The notes below the pieces were generated by a model. It saw nothing but the letters and a program-made list of their open reading frames with translations, ran no database searches and was not told the origin of the DNA. The position numbers and the translations under genes are program-made. A DNA stretch of 64,000 nt from Dinghuibacter silviterrae (GTDB taxonomy: Bacteria; Bacteroidota; Bacteroidia; Chitinophagales; Chitinophagaceae): the NCBI RefSeq assembly GCF_004366355.1, contig NZ_SODV01000002.1:1776768-1840767 (forward strand), given 5' to 3'. Below, piece by piece: positions 52,478 to 61,668 of this stretch; position 1 is the first letter of the stretch, and the number at the start of each line of letters is the position of its first letter.

Positions 52478-52624
52478 TCAAACCTCCGGGGCAAGATAGG
52501 CGTGGCTGTCTTTGCGGAGTTCTTCCAGGGTTGGGTTATCTGAGGGATCAATAGCAGGCGTCCAATCCAGCATGGGTTGCTTGGGTTTGATGATCACTAC
52601 ACAACGATATACGAGAGGAAGGAT
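52478..52624 (-). pseudogene. Remnant of a small Bacteroidota gene
   Basis: The minus strand reads VVIIKPKQPMLDWTPAIDPS followed by TLEELRKDSHAYLAPEV and a stop. This matches the N-terminal part of a family of about 150-aa Bacteroidota proteins (pattern IPKQPFLDW...TLEELREDxxAYLIPE) of unknown role. There is no ATG ahead and the frame ends far too early, so it looks like a truncated relic. Confidence 0.45.
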
Positions 52625-52720
52625 TTACGTACAAGCTGGCATTTTGTTGGGCGGGAGCCCAATTGTACAAACCCGATTATCCTCAAAGCTGACCTATTCT
52701 TAGGAAATCGGGCGAAAAAT

Positions 52721-53494
52721 TTATGAAGGTCTGCCATCAATAAACAATGGATCTATTACATGCTCATACACCCACCAGGGAATATTCTCTGTTTTTGGAA
52801 TAAAAGTGTTCCCATTTTCAACTTCTGCCACCAATTTTATTTCAGAATTTTCAGCCGAATTATCTAAAAGATATGTTCGGTAGGTCAATGGGATCAAGGA
52901 CGGGAGTAAAGCTAAGGAACTATAATATCTGTTAATGATCTTATCTTCCGGAACGGCATGCCCCTTTAATGCAACTCTTTGTGCAACCCTATTGATATTA
53001 ATGGTTGGATCGACGGTGCAAACAAAATACAAGTAGTTTTTATAACCATGTTCTTTTGCTTGTCGAAGGAAATTTATTTTTGATGAGTGACTAAGTACCG
53101 TTTCAAAAGTGAAGGTGTTGTTCTGTAACAATAGTTGAAACCGGATAAAATCCGCGGCAATTGCCGCATCATATTTGCCTGTGGGATGGCTATTACCTAT
53201 CAGTAAATTATTTTCAGAAAACGAAATATTGATGGGAGATTTTTCAGCCTCTGCTTTTTCTAACCAACTTTTTCCTTCGTGGAGCAGGTAGTGATGATAC
53301 GTTTCTAATGGAATTGTCAAGCCATATTCCGCATTAAGATTGAGGACTTTCTTGGCGTCTAGAGTTTGCTGGATTTCATCAGCATTAACGAAGAATCCAC
53401 AATAATAGCTGCTTCTGATTTTCTTTACGATTGTACTTTTTCCACTACCATTGGGGCCCGCAAGAATCCGCAGGCGTTTACTTCTTTCTGACAT
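52721..53494 (-). CDS. Zeta-toxin-like P-loop kinase
   Basis: 257 aa. Walker A GPNGSGKST (13-21) at the N-terminus, then FVNADEIQ, the zeta-type acidic segment, and FTFETVLSHSS, where the second catalytic segment lies in this family; VAQRVALKGHAVP provides Arg residues. Zeta toxins phosphorylate UDP-N-acetylglucosamine or related substrates; for this subgroup the substrate is not established. It overlaps the upstream small gene by 17 bases, the usual antitoxin-toxin order. Confidence 0.8.
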   Translation of the reverse strand: MSERSKRLRILAGPNGSGKSTIVKKIRSSYYCGFFVNADEIQQTLDAKKVLNLNAEYGLTIPLETYHHYLLHEGKSWLEKAEAEKSPINISFSENNLLIGNSHPTGKYDAAIAADFIRFQLLLQNNTFTFETVLSHSSKINFLRQAKEHGYKNYLYFVCTVDPTININRVAQRVALKGHAVPEDKIINRYYSSLALLPSLIPLTYRTYLLDNSAENSEIKLVAEVENGNTFIPKTENIPWWVYEHVIDPLFIDGRPS

Positions 53495-53846
53495 GCAGGA
53501 TATCAGATTTTAAGCGCCTATAATAGGTTACTTCTTTGGGACCTATAGATGAAGCAAGTACCTCATAACGCCCATCAGGATATTCCCGGATGATTTTGTT
53601 ATCACGGGCAAATACTCTGGGTATTCCAACTGCTTTTGCTTCAGATGCGGCAGCAAGGCCAGCTTGGCTAACTAATTTCTGAATCTCATCTATTCCTTCA
53701 GGGCTGTTCTCAACATCAGAGAAATCTGACGTATGTGAAAGGTGGAATTTCCTTACACCGAGCCTGGGCGCAAGTTTTCCAAAGGCTCTTTTTGTCCCTC
53801 TAACGGCGAGTCTGCACTTATGTTTTTGGTATCTCCGTTGGCTCAT
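53478..53846 (-). CDS. Antitoxin partner of the zeta-like protein
   Basis: 122 aa from the ATG at 53846 (MSQRRYQKHK); a TTG at 53861 is less likely. Basic N-terminus. The C-terminal part GLAAASEAKAVGIPRVFARD and YPDGRYEVL is the conserved strand pattern of the antitoxin that accompanies zeta-type ATPases in Gram-negative bacteria. It precedes and overlaps the toxin gene by 17 bases. Confidence 0.7.
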   Translation of the reverse strand: MSQRRYQKHKCRLAVRGTKRAFGKLAPRLGVRKFHLSHTSDFSDVENSPEGIDEIQKLVSQAGLAAASEAKAVGIPRVFARDNKIIREYPDGRYEVLASSIGPKEVTYYRRLKSDILHVRKK

Positions 53847-54008
53847 GATACTAAGATACAATTATTTTCTAACCAAAGTGCCCTATTGATGGTCTGTATT
53901 ATATTGATTAACAGTTTTTTATGATTAATTAAATTTTAAAGTCATATATACTCTTGTTCAAAAAAACCCACTAGGCCTATAATACTCCTGGGATAATGTC
54001 AGGAGCAG

Positions 54009-54042
54009 GTTGGGTGATAAGTTGGGTGATCGGTTGGGTGAT
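54009..54042. repeat. Three-copy 12-bp-period tandem repeat
   Basis: GTTGGGTGAT occurs at 54009-54018, 54021-54030 and 54033-54042, with two-base spacers. Confidence 0.85.
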
Positions 54043-54087
54043 AATAAATGGAAAATACTCAAGGCTACTTTTACAAGTTCCATCGGC

Positions 54088-54116
54088 AATTTCACACTTT
54101 GAATGCCCAAAATGTG
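54088..54116. promoter_or_regulatory. Relic of the ATPase-type operator
   Basis: The 29 bases match the left arm of the 46676-46704 operator at 24 of 29 positions and keep TCACA-N16-TGTGA (54091-54116). No ATPase gene follows in either direction. Confidence 0.55.
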
Positions 54117-54192
54117 ATAAAATCTACAAAATAAGCACTTATGTGTTCGTTCTACTCATTAGCTATCATTCATTCTATTTGGGAAGGTTCAA

Positions 54193-54231
54193 TGGGTGAA
54201 TATTGACCACTGGATGGGTAAATTTTGACCA
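54193..54231. repeat. Two direct repeats of 17 bp, IS-end-like
   Basis: TGGGTGAATATTGACCA at 54193-54209 and TGGGTAAATTTTGACCA at 54215-54231 (2 mismatches, 22-base period). Repeats of this shape occur at the ends of IS21-type elements, but no transposase is present, so this is at most a remnant. Confidence 0.5.
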
Positions 54232-54324
54232 ATAATTCGCATTAAAATATTAATAATCAATATATTATTGTCTGCATGGTCGAAAATAGAACCTTCAAAC
54301 TTCTGTATCCCTGGTTCGAAAAAA

Positions 54325-54340
54325 ATCCAACCAGGCTCAC
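54325..54340 (+). other. att-like sequence f
   Basis: ATCCAACCAGGCTCAC preceded by TGGTTCGAAAAAA, as at copies e and g. Confidence 0.5.
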
Positions 54341-54428
54341 CACCCGTCTTCTTATTTCATAGACCCCTTTCTGACAGCAGTTTTCAGCGTATTTAAACAT
54401 GTCCGCATCTGACCTCCAGGCAGTCCCC

Positions 54429-54592
54429 CGCCGATTGTTCGTTCACGCACGATTACTGTATCGAAACCGGACATCATGGCCTCTCACCAGCCTCGACAGA
54501 TGGATGGTCTTCAAGACTTTACAAATCCGGCGCCCTTTTGGGATCATCTTGATGATTTGGCCGCCTTACTCGTTACAAACACCGACCACACC
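54429..54592 (+). repeat. Conserved leader of permease 1
   Basis: Closely matches 58911-59072 in front of the second permease: shared blocks include GCACGATTACTGTATCGAAA and TCTTCAAGACTTTA. The matching copy is interrupted by stops in the permease frame, so conservation is probably at DNA or RNA level, or both are remnants of a duplicated gene end. Confidence 0.7.
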
Positions 54593-57037
54593 ATGTTCCG
54601 CAACTATCTCAGGATCGCGTTCCGCAGCCTCAGGAAAAGCAAGGGTTTTACCGCCATCAACATCATCGGGCTGTCGACAGGACTCGCTGTCTGTCTCCTG
54701 ATCGTCCTGTATGTCACTGACGAGTTGGGCTATGACCGTTACAATGTCAACGCGGATCGCATCTATCGCCTTGACGCGGACATATTTTACAACAATACGG
54801 CATACCTGGGCGCAGATGGGCCCAAACCCCTGGCCCCTGCCCTGATCCGTGAGAATCCGCAGTTCGAACAATTTGTCCGGCTTAGCTACGCGGGGGATGT
54901 CATGGTGAGAAAGGGCAACAATTATATCCAGGAACACCATTACGTCTTCGCCGATTCCACCTTTTTCAAGGTCTTCACCGTCCGGATGCTCGCCGGAGAT
55001 CCGAATACGGCGCTGAATGAACCCAACTCGCTGGTCATCGACGAGCGTACAGCCAGAAAATATTTTGATGAATCTGATGTCCCGGGGAACGTAGTCGGCA
55101 AGACCCTGGAACTGGAAAACCACACCATCTGCAAGATCACCGGTGTCTGCCAGGATATGCCCCGCCAGTCGCATTTCCACTTCAGCCTTATCCGGCCGAT
55201 GCGCGAAGCCGGCATCGGCGATTATTGGCTCGGCCAGAACTGTATCAGCTATGTCCTTGTCAGACCGGGCTACAGCAAGGACTTCCTCCAAAGCCGCGTG
55301 AATGCCACGGTCAACACCTATATCGGCAAAGCGATGCAGACCGACCTGCACCAATCCATGCAGGACATGGAGCGACAGGGAGCGCATATCCGGTACCTCC
55401 TGATGCCGCTGAGGGATATTCATCTTCATTCCAACAAGATTGCCGAATTCGAACCCAACGGCAACGCAGTCTATGTGTACGTCTTTTTGTTTATCGCGAC
55501 CCTCATCCTGGCCATCGCCTGTGTGAATTTTATGAACCTCAGCACGGCCCGTTCCGCCAATCGCGCAAAGGAAGTGGGTATTCGCAAGGTGACAGGTTCT
55601 ACCAGGGGACAGCTCATTTTCCAGTTCCTTACGGAGTCAGTGCTGCTCAGTTTTTTCTCGCTGTTGCTTGCGGTGGGCGTCGCCGTTGTTCTCCTGCCCA
55701 TCTTCAACCAACTCTCGGGTAAACAGTTGGATGAGGGGATGTTCTTCTCTGCGCACATCCTGCCGCTGGCGGCTGGGCTGGTCCTCACGGTGGGTTTCCT
55801 CGCCGGCAGCTATCCCGCGTTCTATCTTTCATCGTTCCAGCCGATCCAAGTCCTAAAGGGCAGGATCGCCGCGGGTTTCAAGAGCAGTTGGCTGCGCAGC
55901 GGCCTGGTCGTCTTCCAGTTTTTTATATCCATCGGGCTGATTATCGGAACGCTTGTCATCTATCGCCAGCTCACCTACATCCGCAACCGGGATGTCGGCT
56001 TTGACCGGGACCAGGTGCTGGTCGTGCAAAATGCCTATACGGCCGGCGATGCAGTAAGGTCGTTTCGCCAGGACCTGCTCAAGCTGAACGGCGTGGTCGA
56101 CGCAACCCTTACCAACAATCTCCCCACTAATCCAGGCAACTACAGTCAGAATGCCTGGTACCGCGAACGAAATATGGCTCCCGGGAATATGGCGCTCCTG
56201 ACCAATTTGTATGTCGACGAACACTATATCCCCACGCTTGGCATGCACATGGTCGCGGGCAGGAATTTTGCCCCTTCCGAATACCGCACGGACTCAATGG
56301 GCATTATCCTCAATGAAGCGGCGGCAAAGATGCTGGGCTTTAAAGACCCGCACAACCAAAAACTTTACGCCCCTGGCACGCAGGACTCCACCGGCGCCTA
56401 TAAGCTCAACGAATACCATGTCATCGGTGTCGTAAAGGATTTCAACTTTACCTCGATGCATGAAAAAGTACTGCCCATGATCATGAACCTCGCCGACAAC
56501 CGCGGCAGCCTGTCCATCCGCTTTAAGGGCGGCGACATCCGTTCGCAGGTACAGGAGGTGGAGGCCGGCTGGGGACGCATCGCGAACGGGGCGCCTTTCA
56601 GCTATACCTTCATGGACAACGACTTCAACAACATTTACAAGAGCGAGTCGCAGACGGGCCGGCTCTTTGTCACCTTTGCCGTCTTTGCCATCCTCATCGC
56701 CTGTCTCGGGCTGTTCGGCCTGGTGACCTATGCGGCCGAGCAGCGGACGAAGGAGATCGGCATCCGCAAGGTGCTGGGAGCAAATGTCGGCGGTATCGTG
56801 GCCCTGCTAAGCCGCGATTTCCTGCAACTGGTGGGGATCGCTTCTATTATCGCCTTTCCCATCGCGTGGTGGGCCATGAACCAGTGGCTACAGAGTTTTG
56901 CCTATAGGACCGGCATCAGTTGGTGGATCTTTGCTGCGGCGGCCGGGGCCGCCATTCTGATTGCGCTGGTCACCGTGAGCTTCCAGACGATCCGAGCGGC
57001 CCTCGCTAACCCCGTGAAATCCCTCCGCAGCGAATGA
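54593..57037 (+). CDS. FtsX/MacB-type ABC transporter permease 1
   Basis: 814 aa from the ATG at 54593 (MFRNYLRIAFRSLRKSKGF), which aligns exactly with the start of the paralogue at 59073; a start at 54476 is open but lies in the leader. Transmembrane helix at about 20-42, a large periplasmic MacB_PCD domain (about 45-275), three helices of FtsX domain 1 (about 285-425, with NFMNLSTARSANRAKEVGIR), a second periplasmic part and FtsX domain 2 (about 685-810, with EQRTKEIGIRKVLGA). No ATPase is encoded next to it. In Chitinophagaceae such two-module permeases are numerous and their substrates unknown. Confidence 0.9.
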   Translation: MFRNYLRIAFRSLRKSKGFTAINIIGLSTGLAVCLLIVLYVTDELGYDRYNVNADRIYRLDADIFYNNTAYLGADGPKPLAPALIRENPQFEQFVRLSYAGDVMVRKGNNYIQEHHYVFADSTFFKVFTVRMLAGDPNTALNEPNSLVIDERTARKYFDESDVPGNVVGKTLELENHTICKITGVCQDMPRQSHFHFSLIRPMREAGIGDYWLGQNCISYVLVRPGYSKDFLQSRVNATVNTYIGKAMQTDLHQSMQDMERQGAHIRYLLMPLRDIHLHSNKIAEFEPNGNAVYVYVFLFIATLILAIACVNFMNLSTARSANRAKEVGIRKVTGSTRGQLIFQFLTESVLLSFFSLLLAVGVAVVLLPIFNQLSGKQLDEGMFFSAHILPLAAGLVLTVGFLAGSYPAFYLSSFQPIQVLKGRIAAGFKSSWLRSGLVVFQFFISIGLIIGTLVIYRQLTYIRNRDVGFDRDQVLVVQNAYTAGDAVRSFRQDLLKLNGVVDATLTNNLPTNPGNYSQNAWYRERNMAPGNMALLTNLYVDEHYIPTLGMHMVAGRNFAPSEYRTDSMGIILNEAAAKMLGFKDPHNQKLYAPGTQDSTGAYKLNEYHVIGVVKDFNFTSMHEKVLPMIMNLADNRGSLSIRFKGGDIRSQVQEVEAGWGRIANGAPFSYTFMDNDFNNIYKSESQTGRLFVTFAVFAILIACLGLFGLVTYAAEQRTKEIGIRKVLGANVGGIVALLSRDFLQLVGIASIIAFPIAWWAMNQWLQSFAYRTGISWWIFAAAAGAAILIALVTVSFQTIRAALANPVKSLRSE

Positions 57038-57111
57038 TTGGCAAATTCCGCTTCTTTTTTCCCGAAAGCGCTTCCGACATTTTACCCCGTCAAAAATAAT
57101 TGCCTATAAAC

Positions 57112-57157
57112 TTGCGCAACTCAAAAGTTGCATATATATTTGCAACCTGTAGGTTGC
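57112..57157 (+). promoter_or_regulatory. Promoter with two ArsR-type operators
   Basis: -33 TTG at 57112-57114, 20-base spacer, -7 TATATTTG at 57135-57142 (fits TANNTTTG). Two dyads lie on it: GCAACT-CAAA-AGTTGC at 57116-57131 and GCAACC-TGTA-GGTTGC at 57142-57157, centres 26 bases apart. Binding by the ArsR protein encoded 19 bases downstream would block the promoter. Confidence 0.75.
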
Positions 57158-57175
57158 GTAATTGAGTATTGAAAA

Positions 57176-57496
57176 ATGAAACAAGACATATTCCAAGCCA
57201 TAGCTGACCCAACACGCAGGGCTATTTTAGCTTTAATTGCTATTCAATCATTAACGCCCAATGCAATGGCGGAAAAATTTGATATGAGCCGGCAGGCCGT
57301 ATCAAAGCATATTAAGGTATTACAGGAATGCGAATTGATTAGACCTGAGCCGTCCGGCAGAGAAATTTATTATCATTTCAATCCAAAAAAAATGCAAGAA
57401 TTGGACGATTGGATAGCCCAATTCAGGAAAACTTGGGAAACTCAATTTAATCAACTTGACGAGGTATTATCAACAATTAAAAAAAAGAAAAAATGA
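57176..57496 (+). CDS. ArsR-family repressor
   Basis: 106 aa. Winged-helix ArsR fold: [16 protein letters not shown] at the start, recognition helix in [19 protein letters not shown] (about 44-62), wing [10 protein letters not shown]. No metal-binding Cys motif is present, so it belongs to the non-metal group often paired with SRPBCC proteins. It should bind the two GCAAC dyads upstream and so control its own operon. Its last four bases overlap the next start (ATGA). Confidence 0.9.
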   Translation: MKQDIFQAIADPTRRAILALIAIQSLTPNAMAEKFDMSRQAVSKHIKVLQECELIRPEPSGREIYYHFNPKKMQELDDWIAQFRKTWETQFNQLDEVLSTIKKKKK

Positions 57497-57993
57497 CAAA
57501 GAGTTTGCTATTTGATTTTACCGTTGACAAAGCAACAAAAACGGTATTCATAACCAGAGAGTTTGATGCCGACCTTTCCCTGGTATGGGATGCTTTTACC
57601 AAACCAGAAATCCTTGACCAATGGGTGGCAGCTAAACCATGGACGTCAAGAACAAAATTTATGGACTTCAAGGTGGGTGGACGAAGGTTTTATGCGATGG
57701 TAAGCCCTGAAGGACAAGAGTTTTGGGCAATTCAGAAATACACTTCCATCAGCCCAAAGACTAATTTCAAATTGTTCAATGCTTTTGCGGACAAAGATGA
57801 AAACCCTCAATTACCCGGTTCTGATTGGGATTACACCTTTAGCGAACAGAAAGGAAAGACAACCGTGCGTATTGCTATTTATAATGAATCTCTTGCCCGC
57901 ATGGAAAAGATGATTGAAATGGGCTTCGAAGAAGGATATACGCTGTCAATGAACAATTTGGAAAATGTATTGGCAACCTTATCCGGGAAATGA
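57493..57993 (+). CDS. SRPBCC (AHSA1-like) protein
   Basis: 166 aa. The START/Bet v1-like ligand-binding fold of the AHSA1 group: [33 protein letters not shown] in parts at the start and [17 protein letters not shown] late. The ArsR plus SRPBCC pair is a common regulatory unit; the SRPBCC protein may bind a lipid-like ligand. Translation is coupled to ArsR by an ATGA overlap. Confidence 0.9.
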   Translation: MTKSLLFDFTVDKATKTVFITREFDADLSLVWDAFTKPEILDQWVAAKPWTSRTKFMDFKVGGRRFYAMVSPEGQEFWAIQKYTSISPKTNFKLFNAFADKDENPQLPGSDWDYTFSEQKGKTTVRIAIYNESLARMEKMIEMGFEEGYTLSMNNLENVLATLSGK

Positions 57994-58011
57994 TCTAAAA
58001 AAAATCACGTT

Positions 58012-58875
58012 ATGCAAAATTTTCTCAAAACGAAATCAATACTGCTAATTGTAATCATTGTGTTGACAGCATCCCGGTCAAACGGGCAGCAAATCAAACC
58101 TTCCAACAGTGGTTACGCACCCGTTAATGGCATCAAAGTTTATTACGAAGTATATGGCGAGGGCAGGCCTATCGTTTTACTACACGGAGCCTTTTACACG
58201 ATCGATATGAACTGGGGCCAATTAATCCCTGATCTGTCAAAAACCAGGAAAGTAATTGCCATTGAAATGCAAGGACATGGGCATACTCCCTTTTCAGATA
58301 GAAATTTATCGATGACTACTTTAGCAAGTGACGTGGAGGGTGTGATGGATTACCTGAAAATTGACAGTGCTGATGTAGTAGGATATAGTATGGGGGGCTC
58401 AGTAGCTTACCAGTTTGCTGTACAAAGCCCTAAACGCTTAAGAAAATTAGTGATCATTTCCTCCACTTATAAATCAGCTGGTTGGTTACCTATAGTAAAC
58501 AGTGCATTTAAAAATTTTAAACCCGAATTTTTTGATAATACGCCGATAAAAACCGGGTACGATGCAGTGGCGCCTGATAAAACAAAATGGACGAGCTTCT
58601 TAAAGCAGATGCTTGACTTCGCTAAAGTTCCATTCAACGTAGGTGACTCGAATATTGCAAAAATTACTGCGCCTGTATTAATTATTTCGGGTGACAATGA
58701 CGGATTGGATAAAACTGAGTTGATGAAAACATATCAATTGTTGGGTGGTGGTGTTGCCGCAGACCTGCAGCCAATGCCAAAATCACATTTGGCCATTGTT
58801 CCTTCACAGGGACATGTGAGCCTGATGATGCAAACAAAAATAATCTTAGGTTACCTGAATGACTTTTTGAAATAA
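58012..58875 (+). CDS. Secreted alpha/beta hydrolase
   Basis: 287 aa. Sec signal peptide (1-25, ending SNGQ). Alpha/beta-hydrolase with oxyanion strand VLLHGAF, nucleophile elbow GYSMGG (Ser about 126), acid in ISGDNDGLD (about 228-236) and His in PSQGHVS (about 266). Third gene of the ArsR operon, 18 bases after the SRPBCC stop. Substrate unknown. Confidence 0.85.
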   Translation: MQNFLKTKSILLIVIIVLTASRSNGQQIKPSNSGYAPVNGIKVYYEVYGEGRPIVLLHGAFYTIDMNWGQLIPDLSKTRKVIAIEMQGHGHTPFSDRNLSMTTLASDVEGVMDYLKIDSADVVGYSMGGSVAYQFAVQSPKRLRKLVIISSTYKSAGWLPIVNSAFKNFKPEFFDNTPIKTGYDAVAPDKTKWTSFLKQMLDFAKVPFNVGDSNIAKITAPVLIISGDNDGLDKTELMKTYQLLGGGVAADLQPMPKSHLAIVPSQGHVSLMMQTKIILGYLNDFLK

Positions 58876-58910
58876 ACATAATCATAGGTTCGAAAAGTGT
58901 CCAATCCGCC

Positions 58911-59072
58911 CGCCGATGCTCGTTCCCGCACGATTACTGTATCGAAACCGAACATCGTTGTCTCTCGCAGGCTCCGACAAAAGAATGATCTTCAAGACTT
59001 TATAAGCTCGGCATCCTTTTGGTGGCGTCCTAATGATTTGACAGCCTTACCCATCATAAACCCGACCTTCTC
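58911..59072 (+). repeat. Conserved leader of permease 2
   Basis: Second copy of the leader described at 54429-54592. Just before it, TTCGAAAAGTGTCCAATCCG (from 58889) resembles the left part of the att-like motif. Confidence 0.7.
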
Positions 59073-61550
59073 ATGTTCCGCAACTATCTCAAGATTGCTT
59101 TCCGCAGCCTCAGTAAAAGCAAGGGCTTTACCGCCCTCAACATCATCGGCCTCGCTTCCGGCCTCGGTGTCTGTCTGCTGATCGTCCTGTACGTCACCGA
59201 TGAGCTTAGTTACGACCGCTACAACGTAAACGCGGATCGCATCTACCGGGTCGATGAGGACGCCTATATCAACAACACCAGGTTCGTTTCTGCCAACACC
59301 TCCAAATTTTTCGGCCCCGCGCTCGTTGCTTCCTATCCGGAGATCCAGCAGATGGTGAGGTTTCGAAACACGGGCGACCTGTTTGTGAGGAAGGGTGACG
59401 ACCACGTCCTCGATCATCACTTCACTTTCGCCGACTCGACGATCTTCAAGGTCTTCACGCTGCCCATGATCGCCGGCGACCCCAATACCGCCCTCAACAA
59501 CCCTGGTTCCATCGTGATCGATGAAAGCGCCGCCCGCCGCTATTTCAACAGCACCGATGTCATCGGCCGCACGCTGGAGGTAGGGTATAAAAATAAGCCC
59601 CTCAAAATCACCGGGGTCATCCGGGACATGCCGGAACAGTCCCAATTCCATTTCAGCTTTATTCGCCCCCTCCGCGAAGCCTACACCTTTAATGACCCCA
59701 GCGACAACGACTGGTTAAGTAGTAATTATTATACCTATATCCTTGTCCGACCCGGCACCACGCGAGCCGAAGCCCAGAAGGATGTAGACGCGGTCGTCAA
59801 CCTCAATGTCGGCCGGGCCCTCCAGGAAATGTTCCACGCTTCGGTCACCGACCTCGGGAAAGCGGGTAATCATTTCCGGTACCCCATCTTCCCTCTCACC
59901 GACGTGCACCTCTATTCCAATATGTCTTATGAGCTGGAAGCCAACAGCAATATCCAGTTTGTATACATCTTCTCCGTCATCGCCGTCCTCATCCTCCTGA
60001 TCGCCTGCGTCAATTTCATGAACCTCAGCACCGCCCGCTCCGCCAACCGCGCCAAGGAAGTGGGCATCCGCAAGGTCACCGGCTCGACAAAGGGACACCT
60101 CATCATCCAATTCCTTACCGAGTCCATCCTGCTCAGCCTCTTCTCCCTCGCCCTTGCCCTTTGCATCGCTGTCCTGCTGCTACCGATGTTCAATCAGCTT
60201 GCCGGCAAATCGCTCCATCCCAACGTGCTTTTCAGCGGTCGGTTCCTGCCCATCCTCATTCTCCTGGTGCTGGTGGTCGGCTGTCTAGCAGGCAGCTACC
60301 CCGCCTTCTACCTTAGTTCCTTTCAGCCGATTCATGTATTGAAAGGAAAAATAGCCGCAGGCTTCAAGAGCAGCTGGCTCCGCAGCAGCCTGGTGGTCTT
60401 TCAATTTTTCATTTCTATCGGCCTTGTCGTGAGCACCCTCGTCATCTATCGCCAGCTTCACTATATTCGAAATAAGGAAGTCGGCTTTAATCGGGATCAG
60501 GTACTCGTCCTCCATAACATCGGGTCGCTCGGCCAGGAAGGCACGACCAATCTTCGCAAGGACCTGCTCACCCTTGCCGGGGTCACCGACGCAACCGTCA
60601 CCAACGACATCCCCACCGCCGGCGGCGACCAGTACCAACAGCCAGGCTGGTTCCAGGATGCCTCGCTCGACGCCAGGAAGGCGACCTTTATGACCACGCT
60701 CAGGGTCGACGACCATTATGTTCCCACGCTCGGCATGCAGATCGTCAAAGGCCGCAACTTCGACCTCGCGCAATTTCCAACCGACTCCACCGCCATCATC
60801 CTTAATGAAGCCGCCGTAGCGATGCTCGGTGTGAAGGACCCGTTCAATCTTCTTCTCTACAATCGGGCGGATGAGGTCAATCCCGATCGGGACGATTCGA
60901 CGGCTCACTTCAAGCATATCGCCTTTCATGTCATCGGTGTCGTAAAGGATTTTAACTATAACTCCATGCATGACAAGATCCACCCCCTTGTCATGATCGC
61001 CAACACGTTTATATGGAATACCATGGCCGTCCGCTTTCACACGAAGGATGTCTTCAGTCTCCTCCGGCAGGTGGAAAGTAAGGTCCATGCCGCTAAGCAA
61101 GGACTTCCCTTCAACTATACCTTCATGGATAACGACTTTGATCGATTGTACCACGCCGAGCAGCAGACCGGCCAGGTCTTCATCACCTTCGCCGTCTTCG
61201 CCATCCTCATTGCCTGCCTCGGTCTTTTCGGCCTCGCTACTTATGCTGCCGAACAACGCACCAAGGAGATCGGGATCCGGAAGGTCCTTGGCGCCAGCGT
61301 CAATAGTATCGTCGGCCTTCTCAGCAGGGAATTCACGATCCTTGTCGGGATCGCTGCGCTCATCGCCTTCCCCGCTGCGTGGTGGGGTATGTACAAATGG
61401 CTCGAAACGTTTGCCTATCGTACGGAGATCAGTTGGTGGATCTTCGTCGTGGCCGGCGCCGCCGCCCTCATCATTGCCCTGCTGACGGTCAGTATTCAGA
61501 CCATCCGCGCGGCCCTCGCTAACCCCATAAAATCCCTTCGCAGCGAATGA
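59073..61550 (+). CDS. FtsX/MacB-type ABC transporter permease 2
   Basis: 825 aa. Same architecture and strong similarity to permease 1: MFRNYLKIAFRSLSKSKGF start, MacB_PCD domain, NFMNLSTARSANRAKEVGIR in FtsX domain 1, EQRTKEIGIRKVLGA in FtsX domain 2, and an almost identical end (TIRAALANPIKSLRSE). The periplasmic parts are the most diverged, which would fit different substrates or partner proteins. A perfect bidirectional terminator follows. Confidence 0.92.
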   Translation: MFRNYLKIAFRSLSKSKGFTALNIIGLASGLGVCLLIVLYVTDELSYDRYNVNADRIYRVDEDAYINNTRFVSANTSKFFGPALVASYPEIQQMVRFRNTGDLFVRKGDDHVLDHHFTFADSTIFKVFTLPMIAGDPNTALNNPGSIVIDESAARRYFNSTDVIGRTLEVGYKNKPLKITGVIRDMPEQSQFHFSFIRPLREAYTFNDPSDNDWLSSNYYTYILVRPGTTRAEAQKDVDAVVNLNVGRALQEMFHASVTDLGKAGNHFRYPIFPLTDVHLYSNMSYELEANSNIQFVYIFSVIAVLILLIACVNFMNLSTARSANRAKEVGIRKVTGSTKGHLIIQFLTESILLSLFSLALALCIAVLLLPMFNQLAGKSLHPNVLFSGRFLPILILLVLVVGCLAGSYPAFYLSSFQPIHVLKGKIAAGFKSSWLRSSLVVFQFFISIGLVVSTLVIYRQLHYIRNKEVGFNRDQVLVLHNIGSLGQEGTTNLRKDLLTLAGVTDATVTNDIPTAGGDQYQQPGWFQDASLDARKATFMTTLRVDDHYVPTLGMQIVKGRNFDLAQFPTDSTAIILNEAAVAMLGVKDPFNLLLYNRADEVNPDRDDSTAHFKHIAFHVIGVVKDFNYNSMHDKIHPLVMIANTFIWNTMAVRFHTKDVFSLLRQVESKVHAAKQGLPFNYTFMDNDFDRLYHAEQQTGQVFITFAVFAILIACLGLFGLATYAAEQRTKEIGIRKVLGASVNSIVGLLSREFTILVGIAALIAFPAAWWGMYKWLETFAYRTEISWWIFVVAGAAALIIALLTVSIQTIRAALANPIKSLRSE

Positions 61551-61585
61551 GCGGCGAATTATTTTCGGGTCCGGATCACACAGAA

Positions 61586-61627
61586 AAACGGAAGCCTTCA
61601 AATCGTCAGAGTTGAAGGCTTCCGTTT
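61586..61627. terminator. Strong bidirectional terminator
   Basis: AAACGGAAGCCTTCAA and TTGAAGGCTTCCGTTT are perfect 16-bp arms with a 10-base loop. GGTCCGGATCACA just before it (61569-61581) again resembles the right half of the att-like motif. Confidence 0.85.
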
Positions 61628-61668
61628 ACTCCGCAAGTTGCGGTTATTTCCATCGCATTTTTGAGGCG

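Larger units (their letters stand above)
53847..54592. other. Gene-free stretch rich in relics
   Basis: No supported gene; the in-frame extension of the following permease to 54476 is discussed there. The stretch holds three short repeat types listed separately, one att-like sequence and the first half of the permease leader. Confidence 0.5.

Noticed and set aside
53996-54199. 67-codon frame over the tandem repeats
   Set aside because: It starts within the 12-base-period repeat and has no credible protein pattern.
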